Shown here: positions 57,636 through 64,000 of the stretch, piece after piece
How the letters are laid out: each line of letters opens with the position of its first letter
Numbering within the stretch: the stretch's first letter is position 1
Translations under genes and position numbers: made by a program
Assembly (NCBI RefSeq): GCF_001894765.1
Contig: NZ_BCWV01000003.1
Location: 496,001 to 560,000, forward strand
DNA length: 64,000 bases
Reading direction: 5' to 3'
DNA from: Rhodococcoides corynebacterioides NBRC 14404
GTDB lineage: Bacteria; Actinomycetota; Actinomycetes; Mycobacteriales; Mycobacteriaceae
Notes under the pieces: model-generated
Seen by the model: only the letters and a program-made list of their open reading frames with translations
Database searches by the model: none
Told to the model about the DNA's origin: nothing

Positions 57636-58762
57636 CGCCGGAGACCTTCCGTGAGCAGGGCGAGATCGACGAACGCCACGTCCGGATGCGCGGCGGAGAC
57701 CTCGGCGAGCAGATCCGGCACGGTGACGACGACGCGGTCCGGCCGGGCCGTCGCCAACCAGTCGGGACCGACGATCGGCACGGTCGTTCCCGGCATGCGC
57801 CGACCCCACTTCGCGGGCGAGGCGTCCACCGTCGCTCGGATCGTCGAGGCGTCCACGCCTGCCAGGGCGAACAACGCCACCGCGCGGGACGCCGCGCCGT
57901 AGGCGGCGACCGACACACCGGCAGCGGCGGCGTCGTCGACGGCCCGACGCAGGGCCGCCACCTCGTGGGTCGCGGCCTCACCGAGGCCGACCAGCACGGC
58001 CGCGTCGGTGACACCGAGGAGACGCTCCTCGGCCAGCACTCGACGTGCACACTCGAGGTCGGGACTCACCACGCGCACGTCGGCGTCCATCGGTCGGGCC
58101 GTGACCAGCAGCGTGCCGCCGTAGAGCTCCGACTCCCAGCAACCCGTGGGCACGAGCTCGGCGGCGTGGAGGGCCCGCTGCAGGGCAGTGAGCGACCAGT
58201 AGGCGAAGTGGCCGTGCCGCACCGACGTCCATTGCCGCTGCCGCAGGATGGCGCCGAACGTGTGGATCTGCAGGACCAGCACCCCGCCGGGTGCGAGCCG
58301 TGCCGCTCGTTCCCGCAGGGCGGCAGCCTGATCCGCCTCGTGCATGAGGCCGAGGCCGTCGACGATCAGGGTCGCCGGCGCGTCGTCCGCCGAGGCCGGG
58401 AGCGCGTCGCGCACCCCGCGGGCCCGCAGATTCGGCAGCCAGGATCCCCCGTGCGGACTGCCGTACTCCCGCACGACCGTCGTGTCGGTGAGCCAGCCGC
58501 GCGCCGCGATCTCCGCGACCGCACGCTCGCCCGCACGGCGCACCGCCGCCGGCTCCACCCCACGGGGCTCGTCCGCCGTCGTGTCGTCGCCGGGCAGCTG
58601 GGCCAACCCACACGCGGTGCACAGGGCGAGTCGGAGGACGTGCCGCGGGTCCGTCGCCGGATCGGTGTGCGCGAGCGGGAACAGATCCGCCGCCGGCACG
58701 GTCCCGAGATCGAGCACGGTCACGAGGTCCGCCGCGCCGCAGACCCGGCAGGACGCGGTCAC
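57632..58762 (-). CDS. NovU/TylCIII-type methyltransferase-like protein with altered SAM site
   Basis: A 376-residue protein with the architecture of sugar C-methyltransferases: a zinc-binding N terminus (CRVCG at 5-9, LCTACGL at 47-53), a central methyltransferase-like domain (GGVLVLQIHTFGAILRQRQW, then TSVRHGHFAYWSLTALQRAL) and the C-terminal putative nucleotide-binding domain (GVSVAAYGAASRAVALFALA). Where relatives have a glycine-rich SAM loop it reads VVREYGSPHGGSWL, and the region before it is short. It may be inactive or act on a different substrate. GTG start, 38 bp from the divergent epimerase gene. Confidence 0.75.
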   Translation of the reverse strand: MTASCRVCGAADLVTVLDLGTVPAADLFPLAHTDPATDPRHVLRLALCTACGLAQLPGDDTTADEPRGVEPAAVRRAGERAVAEIAARGWLTDTTVVREYGSPHGGSWLPNLRARGVRDALPASADDAPATLIVDGLGLMHEADQAAALRERAARLAPGGVLVLQIHTFGAILRQRQWTSVRHGHFAYWSLTALQRALHAAELVPTGCWESELYGGTLLVTARPMDADVRVVSPDLECARRVLAEERLLGVTDAAVLVGLGEAATHEVAALRRAVDDAAAAGVSVAAYGAASRAVALFALAGVDASTIRATVDASPAKWGRRMPGTTVPIVGPDWLATARPDRVVVTVPDLLAEVSAAHPDVAFVDLALLTEGLRR

Positions 58763-58800
58763 GACGCGACCGCCCGGTCGACCCGGGTCAGACTGGAGAC

Positions 58801-59361
58801 ATGCGCGTCGTCACCACGCCCCTGCCGGACGTCCTGGTCTTCCTGCCCACACCTCACCGCGACGATCGCGGCTTCTTCACACGGACCTTCGACACGGAGA
58901 TCTTCGACGCCGCCGTCGCCGAGCACACCGGCCTGGACGTCCGGTCCGCGGACTTCCGTCAGGATTCCCAATCTCGTTCCGCCGCCGGTGTTCTCCGTGG
59001 CCTGCACGGACGCGGCGGCCGTGGCGAGACCAAGCTGGTGCGCTGCGCCCGCGGCGCCGTGCAGGACGTCGTAGTCGACGCGCGGCCCGACTCCCCCGCC
59101 CGAGGCCGGTCCCACGCCGTCGTGCTCGACGACGTCGACTTCGCGCACCTGTTGGTGCCTCCGGGTTTCCTGCACGGGTTCCTCACGCTGAGCGACACCG
59201 CGGACGTCTGCTATCGCATCGACCGGCCGCACGACCCCACCGAGGACGTCGGGGTGCGCTGGGACGACCCGGATCTCGCGATCGACTGGCGCGCCGCACC
59301 CGAGTCGCTGAGCGCCCGCGACACGGCGGCCGGTTCGTGGGCGGACCTGCTCGCGCGCTGA
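58801..59361 (+). CDS. RmlC-like dTDP-sugar 3,5-epimerase
   Basis: A 186-residue cupin of the dTDP-4-dehydrorhamnose 3,5-epimerase family. The catalytic base is H69 in SRSAAGVLRGLHG; FAHLLVPPGFLHGFLTLSDT and CYRIDRPHDPTEDVGVRWDD (with the conserved Tyr and WDDP) complete the active site. It epimerises a dTDP- or CDP-4-keto-6-deoxy sugar. It is the only rightward gene inside the polysaccharide cluster; rmlA, rmlB and rmlD are not here, so the product need not be rhamnose. Confidence 0.87.
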   Translation: MRVVTTPLPDVLVFLPTPHRDDRGFFTRTFDTEIFDAAVAEHTGLDVRSADFRQDSQSRSAAGVLRGLHGRGGRGETKLVRCARGAVQDVVVDARPDSPARGRSHAVVLDDVDFAHLLVPPGFLHGFLTLSDTADVCYRIDRPHDPTEDVGVRWDDPDLAIDWRAAPESLSARDTAAGSWADLLAR

Positions 59362-59377
59362 CCGGCACGGTCTCGCG

Positions 59378-60415
59378 TCAGCCATGACGCGCCGCCGTCA
59401 CGGTGCGATGCAACGTCTCGTCGAGTTCACCGCGACGCTGCAGTTCGGTGATGCGCGCCAGACGCGTGAAGCGCTGCGACAGGGTCTCGGCCGTGAGGCC
59501 GTGGCGTCGGTAGGACTCGGCCAACTCCACCGCGCCGTCCCGAATGTCCCAGTGGGCCACGAACTCCGGCAGAATCCGGCGTGCCGCGGAGAAGTCCACC
59601 CGGTACGAGCGCGGATCCGCCCCGTACTCACCGGTGATCACCACGTCCGCACCGGTCACCTCGGCCACCGTCTCCGCGATCTGCGCGACCGTGACGTTGT
59701 TGGCCTCGGTCCCGATGTTCAACGCCCGGCCCCGTACCCGCGCCGCGGGTGCCGCGAGAGCCGCGGCGAACGCCGCCGCGATGTCGCGCGCGTGGACCAG
59801 CGGACGCCACGGGGTGCCGTCGGACTTCACCACCACCCTGCCGGTGAGGACGGCCGACGCCGTGAGGTCGTTGACCACGATGTCCGCCCGCAGCCGGGGC
59901 GAGAAGCCGAACGCCGTGGCGTTGCGCAGGAACACCGGCGTGAAACCCTCGTCGGCCAACGCGGCGACGTCGTCCTCCACCCGCACCTTGCTCACCGCGT
60001 AGGGCGTGAGCGGACGCAGCGGGGCGTCCTCGGTGACGGCGTCGGCACCGGCGGCGCCGTACACCGAGCACGTCGACGCGTACAGGAAGCGCTCCACCCC
60101 GGCGTCCTTGGCCGCGCGCGCCAGCCGTACCGACGCATGGTGATTGATGTCGTGGGTGATGTCCGGAGCCAGCGTGCCCAGGGGGTCGTTGGACAACGCC
60201 GCGAGATGGATCACGGCGTCGAACCCGCGCAGGTGGTCGACGGTGACGTCCCGCAGATCGAGTCGCAGCGCGTCGGGTTCGGCCGGTGCCGGCCCGAGAA
60301 CGCAATCGGCGAACCACCCCGTGTCCAGACCGGTCACGGTGTGACCGCGTTCGATCAGCAACGGCACCATGACCGTGCCGAGATACCCCTGATGTCCCGT
60401 GACGAGAACGTGCAT
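59378..60415 (-). CDS. NAD-dependent sugar epimerase/dehydratase (extended SDR)
   Basis: A 345-residue short-chain dehydrogenase. VLVTGHQGYLGTVMVPLLIE (3-22) is the NAD-binding turn; FLYASTCSVYG carries the catalytic serine/threonine and TPYAVSKVRVEDD the Tyr-x3-Lys pair; ALNIGTEANNVTVAQIAETV is a substrate-domain motif. It acts on a nucleotide-sugar in the cluster, but whether as epimerase, dehydratase or reductase is not evident. The ATG at 60415 is 7 bp past the deacetylase stop. Confidence 0.87.
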   Translation of the reverse strand: MHVLVTGHQGYLGTVMVPLLIERGHTVTGLDTGWFADCVLGPAPAEPDALRLDLRDVTVDHLRGFDAVIHLAALSNDPLGTLAPDITHDINHHASVRLARAAKDAGVERFLYASTCSVYGAAGADAVTEDAPLRPLTPYAVSKVRVEDDVAALADEGFTPVFLRNATAFGFSPRLRADIVVNDLTASAVLTGRVVVKSDGTPWRPLVHARDIAAAFAAALAAPAARVRGRALNIGTEANNVTVAQIAETVAEVTGADVVITGEYGADPRSYRVDFSAARRILPEFVAHWDIRDGAVELAESYRRHGLTAETLSQRFTRLARITELQRRGELDETLHRTVTAARHG

Positions 60416-60422
60416 TACGGCT

Positions 60423-61082
60423 TCACCTCGACCTGTCCCGGCTGCCGACGTCCAGCAGCATCTTCTCCACGACGAATCCCTCCGCGTACCGGCTGCGGCA
60501 CTGCACACCCCGTAGCCGCGCCACCGCGAGGAAGGTCTCGTCGTCGTACCAGTCGTGTCCCTGCTGCGAGCGGTAGTGCATCGCCAGCAGCTCGACCTTG
60601 CGTCGAGCTACGCTGTCCTGCAACGGAATCAGGACCGGAATACGTGGCAGGTCCGATTCCCACTTGACGATCTCGTAGCCCAGCACCAGATGGTCCCGGA
60701 ACGTGGTGGGCACCAGTTCCGCCAGCAGGCGGTGGTCCTGGTGCGCATCCGCGCGCTGGGGGGCCAGCACCACCTCCGGCTCGCACGTGCGCCGGAAGGC
60801 CTCGAGGCCGTCCTTGACCGCGTTCCAGTGGTGCGGCATCCGGCCGTCCGGCACGTCCAGCACGGTCAGGTGCACCGTCGCGTCGGGGCAGAAGTCCGCC
60901 AGCGCGGCGCGCTCCTCCTCCTCGCGGTCGGTCCCGCCACCGGTGAGCACCAGGGCGTGGACCTCGGTGACCGACGATGCGCAGAGCGTCAGCAGGGTGC
61001 CGCCCGCGCCGATCGCGATGTCGTCGGGGTGCGCACCCACCACGGCCACCGATCGGATCGGTCCCGGGGAGAGCCCGATCAT
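60423..61082 (-). CDS. PIG-L family deacetylase
   Basis: A 219-residue zinc-dependent N-deacetylase (LmbE/PIG-L). VAVVGAHPDDIAIGAGGTLL holds the AHPDD metal motif (H18, D20, D21) and RADAHQDHRLLAELV the HxxDH-type ligands. Relatives deacetylate GlcNAc-containing molecules such as mycothiol precursors or polysaccharide sugars. In this position it probably trims an N-acetyl group from a cluster sugar. The ATG overlaps the nucleotidyltransferase stop (ATGA). Confidence 0.86.
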   Translation of the reverse strand: MIGLSPGPIRSVAVVGAHPDDIAIGAGGTLLTLCASSVTEVHALVLTGGGTDREEEERAALADFCPDATVHLTVLDVPDGRMPHHWNAVKDGLEAFRRTCEPEVVLAPQRADAHQDHRLLAELVPTTFRDHLVLGYEIVKWESDLPRIPVLIPLQDSVARRKVELLAMHYRSQQGHDWYDDETFLAVARLRGVQCRSRYAEGFVVEKMLLDVGSRDRSR

Positions 61083-61879
61083 GCGACGTCGGCGGACGCC
61101 CGTGCGGATCGCTCCCACACGGCCCAGGGGCGAATGCCGCGTCCGTAGTCGAGATCGAGTTCCGCCCGCTCCTTGAACGTGTCGGCCGGCTTCCAGAACC
61201 CTTCGTGCCGATAGCCGAACAGCTCGCCCCGCCCGGCGAGCGCCATGCACGCGTCGCCCACCAGGTCGCCGCCCGGCGGGATGTGATCGAACACGGCCTG
61301 GCTCAGGACGAAGTATCCGCCGTTCTCCCAGATCGGGAATCGGCTGACCGGCACGATCTCCTTGATCTCGCCGGCCTCGGAGACGTCCACGCAGTGGAAG
61401 CTCGACTGCGGCGGCACCACCAGCATGGACGCCACCGCGCCCGAGGCGTGGTACTTCTCGATCATCGTGTCCAGCGGGGCGTCGGTCAGCACGTCCGAGT
61501 AATTGGCCAGGAAGTACTCGTCGTCCCCGAGGTGCTCGCGCACCCGGCGCAGGCGTTCACCGATGGGCGCCTCGACCCCCGTGTCGACGAACGTGATGGA
61601 CCAGTCGCTCATGTCGGTGGCCAGCAGTTCCACTTTGCCGTCGCGCAGCACGAAGTCGTTGGACTCCTCCTCGTGGTAGTCGAGGAAGAACTGCTTGATC
61701 GCCGCGGCACCGTACCCGAGGCACAGGACGAACTCCGTGTGCCCGTAGTGGGCGTAGTACTTCATGATGTGCCACAGCAGGGGCCGTGGTCCGACCATCT
61801 GGAGCGGCTTGGGAATGGTGTCCCCGTCCCCGTTACGCATCCGCATGCCGTATCCGCCGCAGAACAGAACGACCTTCAT
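61079..61879 (-). CDS. Sugar-1-phosphate cytidylyltransferase-like nucleotidyltransferase (RfbF type)
   Basis: A 266-residue nucleotidyltransferase. The opening VVLFCGGYGMRMRNGDGD is the nucleotide-binding GGxGxR loop; KPLQMVGPRPLLWHIMKYYA, FVLCLGYGAAAIKQFFLDY and the metal-site ANYSDVLTD are as in glucose-1-phosphate cytidylyltransferase. It activates a hexose-1-phosphate, probably as CDP-glucose, for the deoxysugar steps encoded nearby. Its ATG overlaps the upstream methyltransferase stop (ATGA). Confidence 0.85.
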   Translation of the reverse strand: MKVVLFCGGYGMRMRNGDGDTIPKPLQMVGPRPLLWHIMKYYAHYGHTEFVLCLGYGAAAIKQFFLDYHEEESNDFVLRDGKVELLATDMSDWSITFVDTGVEAPIGERLRRVREHLGDDEYFLANYSDVLTDAPLDTMIEKYHASGAVASMLVVPPQSSFHCVDVSEAGEIKEIVPVSRFPIWENGGYFVLSQAVFDHIPPGGDLVGDACMALAGRGELFGYRHEGFWKPADTFKERAELDLDYGRGIRPWAVWERSARASADVA

Positions 61880-63153
61880 GACAGAGCCTCCACGGGTTCG
61901 TCGGTGCGCAGGGTGGCGCGGGAGAGATCGGCGGTGCGCAGGGACGGGAGCGGGAAGACCACCCGCCCACCCCAGTCGCCGACGTACCGCAGCTGGTCGG
62001 TGAGCTCACGCTCGAGGTTCCAGGGCAGCACGAGCACCACGTCCGGGCGGTCGGCCGCGATCCGATCCGGATGATGGATGGGGATGCGCGTGCCGGGAGT
62101 GAATCGACCGTGCTTGTACGGGTTCCGGTCGACCGTGTACTCGAGCAGGTCGGGCCGGATGCCGCAGTAGTTGAGCAGCGTGTTGCCCTTGCCGGGGGCG
62201 CCGTACCCGACCACCCGCTCGCCGCGGCGGCGGCAGTCCAGCAGGAACTCGAGCACGGCCGCACGGGCATCGCGCGCGGCGGAGTCCAGGCCGCGGTATC
62301 CCTCCACCGTGTGCAGGCCGGCGCGACGCTCCTCCGCCAGGAGCTCCAGGGTGCGCTCGCTGGGCGGGCCGGCGTTCGCGGACGGTGTGGCCCACAGCCG
62401 AATGGATCCCCCGTGCGTCGGCAGCGCCTCGACGTCGATCACCGTCAGGTCGCCCGCCTCCAGGGCGCGCATGGCCGTCAGGACCGTCCAGTACTGGAAA
62501 TGCTCGTGATAGACGGTGTCGAACTGCGCCTCGGCCACCAGTCTCAGGGCGTGGTGCACCTCGATGGACACCAGACCGTCGTCCGTCACCAGCGTCCGCA
62601 GCCCCTCCGTGAACCCGCGCACGTCGGGGATGTGGGCGTAGACGTTGTTGGCCACCACCAGCGACGCGGGCCCGTGCTCGGCTCGCACGCGCGCGGCCGT
62701 CTCCGGGTTCAGGAACGCCGTCAGCGTGGGCACCCCTGCGTCCCGCGCCGCGGCACCGACGTTGACACTGGGTTCGATTCCCAGACAACGGATCCCGCGA
62801 TCGACGACGTGACGCAACAGGTAACCGTCGTTGCTCGCCACCTCGACCACGAAAGCGTCGTCACGCGCCACGAGGTCCATCCGCCCGGTTGCCTCGTCGA
62901 CGAACCGGCGGGCGTGGTCCACCCAGCTCGACGAGAAGGACGAGAAGTAGGCGTACTCGGTGAAGGTGTCGTCCGGACCGACGAGGGCCGGAATCTGCAG
63001 CAGCAGACAGGCCCGGCAGACGCGAACGTGAAGCGGGTAGGTGGGCTCGGGATCGTCGAGGCGGTCCGCGGTGAGGAACGATTCACACGGCGGGGTGGCG
63101 CCCAGATCGAGGACACTCTCGAGATCACGCGACCGGCAGAGGCGACACACCAT
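61876..63153 (-). CDS. Sugar C-methyltransferase (NovU/TylCIII family)
   Basis: A 425-residue SAM-dependent enzyme. Zinc site: CRLC (3-6) and VCRACLLLQ; SAM motif VVEVASNDGYLLRHV; EVHHALRLVAEAQFDTVYHE and HFQYWTVLTAMRAL contain the catalytic His-Glu region; C-terminal domain GERVVGYGAPGKGNTLLNYC. The family methylates carbon 3 of keto-deoxysugars to make branched sugars. The ATG at 63153 is preferred to the GTG at 63162 because GGAG (63162-63165) overlaps that GTG and is correctly spaced from the ATG. First gene of the leftward cluster. Confidence 0.87.
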   Translation of the reverse strand: MVCRLCRSRDLESVLDLGATPPCESFLTADRLDDPEPTYPLHVRVCRACLLLQIPALVGPDDTFTEYAYFSSFSSSWVDHARRFVDEATGRMDLVARDDAFVVEVASNDGYLLRHVVDRGIRCLGIEPSVNVGAAARDAGVPTLTAFLNPETAARVRAEHGPASLVVANNVYAHIPDVRGFTEGLRTLVTDDGLVSIEVHHALRLVAEAQFDTVYHEHFQYWTVLTAMRALEAGDLTVIDVEALPTHGGSIRLWATPSANAGPPSERTLELLAEERRAGLHTVEGYRGLDSAARDARAAVLEFLLDCRRRGERVVGYGAPGKGNTLLNYCGIRPDLLEYTVDRNPYKHGRFTPGTRIPIHHPDRIAADRPDVVLVLPWNLERELTDQLRYVGDWGGRVVFPLPSLRTADLSRATLRTDEPVEALS

Positions 63154-63266
63154 CTTCGTCACTCCTTCGGGACGGCAGTCGGTGGCTTCTCACGACACGT
63201 GCCGGTCCGGCGTCGTGACCCGGACCCGTTCGCATCCCCCGACGCCGTAACGAACCGCATGACTGC

Positions 63267-63284
63267 ATTTGTACGATTTGTACG
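63267..63284. promoter_or_regulatory. Tandem ATTTGTACG repeat upstream of the polysaccharide cluster
   Basis: Two perfect, adjacent 9-bp copies of ATTTGTACG stand out as AT-rich in GC-rich surroundings, about 115 bases before the first cluster gene. They may contain a promoter -10 (TACAAAT on the minus strand) and/or a regulator site. Confidence 0.45.
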
Positions 63285-63354
63285 CATTCTGCCACAGAAA
63301 CCGTACCTGCGCCCGGTTTCGGGGCGAAGAACCGTCCGAACGGACGACACCGCC

Positions 63355-64000
63355 TCACTCCTCGGGCGCGCGCAAACCCGCCTGCTCGTCCCGCTCCGCC
63401 CACTCGACCAGGGGTCGGAGGTCGTACGCCGCGTCGTCGATCCCGGCGTGCAGGTCACCCAACTCGGCGAACCGCGCCGGCACCGTGTGCATCGTGAAGT
63501 CGTCGGGAGAGGCGTCGGGAATCTCGTCCCACCGCACCGGCGTGGACACCGTCGCCCGCTCGGTGCCGCGCACCGAGTACGCACACGCGATGGTGTGATC
63601 GCGGGCGTTCTGATTGAAGTCCACGAAGACCTTCGACGGGTCCCGGTCCTTCCGCCACCACGTCGTCGTCACGTCGTCGGGAGCACGTCGTTCCACCTCG
63701 CGGGCGAACGCCAGCGCGGCCCGACGCACGTCGCCGAATCCCCAGTCCGGACGGATGCGCACGTAGACGTGCAGTCCGTGGCCACCGGAGGTCTTCGGCC
63801 AGCCCACGGCGCCGAGCTCGTCCAGCACCTCGTGGACCACCCCGGCCACCCGCCGCACCCGGTCGAACGAGCACTCGGGCATGGGGTCGAGATCGATCCG
63901 CCACTCGTCGGGGCTCTCGACGTCGGCCCGACGGCTGTTCCACGGGTGGAACTCGACGGTGGACATCTGCACCGCCCAGATCACGTGCGCGAGCTCGGTC
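63355..64000 (-). CDS. LigD-type primase-polymerase domain protein, N terminus beyond the window
   Basis: The visible 214 residues are the C-terminal part of an archaeo-eukaryotic primase fold polymerase as in LigD. Landmarks: ELAHVIWAVQMSTVEFHPWN, the catalytic aspartates in WRIDLDPMPECSFDRVR, KTSGGHGLHVYVRI (the SGGxGxH motif) and VFVDFNQNARDHTIACAYSV. In actinobacteria these add ribonucleotides at Ku-bound double-strand breaks during end joining. The frame is open through the right edge, so the start is missing. No ligase or nuclease domain follows, so it is a stand-alone polymerase of the Rv3730c type. Confidence 0.9.
   Translation of the reverse strand, partial: TELAHVIWAVQMSTVEFHPWNSRRADVESPDEWRIDLDPMPECSFDRVRRVAGVVHEVLDELGAVGWPKTSGGHGLHVYVRIRPDWGFGDVRRAALAFAREVERRAPDDVTTTWWRKDRDPSKVFVDFNQNARDHTIACAYSVRGTERATVSTPVRWDEIPDASPDDFTMHTVPARFAELGDLHAGIDDAAYDLRPLVEWAERDEQAGLRAPEE

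Overview
The window is very GC-rich and densely coded, with GTG starts and 1- or 4-base start/stop overlaps nearly everywhere. Gene content points to a mycolic-acid-containing actinobacterium, most like Rhodococcus: an Mce operon, an HbhA-type adhesin, RamB with isocitrate lyase, SigF with its anti-sigma factor, deazaflavin/F420-type oxidoreductases, PPK2 kinases and LigD. From memory, the order lpdC - Rv0464c - ramB - icl - fadB2 ... Rv0472c (TetR) - Rv0473 - Rv0474 - hbhA matches the M. tuberculosis lpdC-hbhA neighbourhood, with about 20 kb of other genes placed between fadB2 and the TetR gene here.

1-3.5 kb: start of hbhA, an XRE regulator with a palindromic operator over its promoter, a DUF445 membrane protein, a divergent TetR gene and two very small proteins. 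3.6-13.2 kb: stress and signalling genes, namely a PfpI-type protein behind a SigF-like promoter, a PPOX-fold oxidoreductase, a PAS/GAF/GGDEF/EAL protein coupled to a PHP-domain protein, a STAS/RsbW/SigF partner-switching module with a SigF-like autoregulatory promoter, a class III PPK2, an AdhC-type alcohol dehydrogenase, a DoxX-like protein and a methyltransferase. 13.2-21.8 kb (minus strand): a complete mce operon, yrbEA-yrbEB-mceABCDEF plus one Mce-associated protein. 22.1-28.3 kb: fadB2, icl, ramB, a CMD-family protein and lpd; the icl-ramB spacer carries a CRP/GlxR-like site and a leaderless ramB promoter.

28.4-39 kb: an aldo/keto reductase, a Ddn-like protein, an M19 dipeptidase, a degenerate glycosyltransferase-like gene, a prolyl oligopeptidase, a class I PPK2, an untracked 52-residue acidic amphipathic peptide gene, glucose-6-phosphate dehydrogenase, an unrecognised 200-residue protein and a 13E12/DUF222 HNH protein. 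39-48 kb: an eight-gene Mrp-type cation/proton antiporter operon with an apparent CTG start for mrpF, a 29-bp tandem repeat between mrpF and mrpG that creates chained mini-ORFs, three NuoL/M/N-like subunits (one lacking the usual TM5 glutamate), and a GH15 enzyme coupled to the end. 48-50 kb: htpG.

50.0-52.8 kb (minus) is the most novel-looking locus: five overlapping genes encoding a secreted four-cysteine glycine-zipper protein, a 29-residue membrane peptide, a 116-residue protein (CTG start proposed), an ABC ATPase and an ABC permease. This looks like a bacteriocin-type or surface-peptide system. 52.9-63.2 kb: a flavin amine oxidase and a surface polysaccharide cluster (two NovU/TylCIII-type methyltransferase-like proteins, sugar-1-phosphate nucleotidyltransferase, PIG-L deacetylase, SDR epimerase, RmlC-like epimerase, GT2, flippase, class III aminotransferase). 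The window ends inside a LigD-type polymerase gene. I saw no rRNA, tRNA, CRISPR array, transposase or prophage genes.
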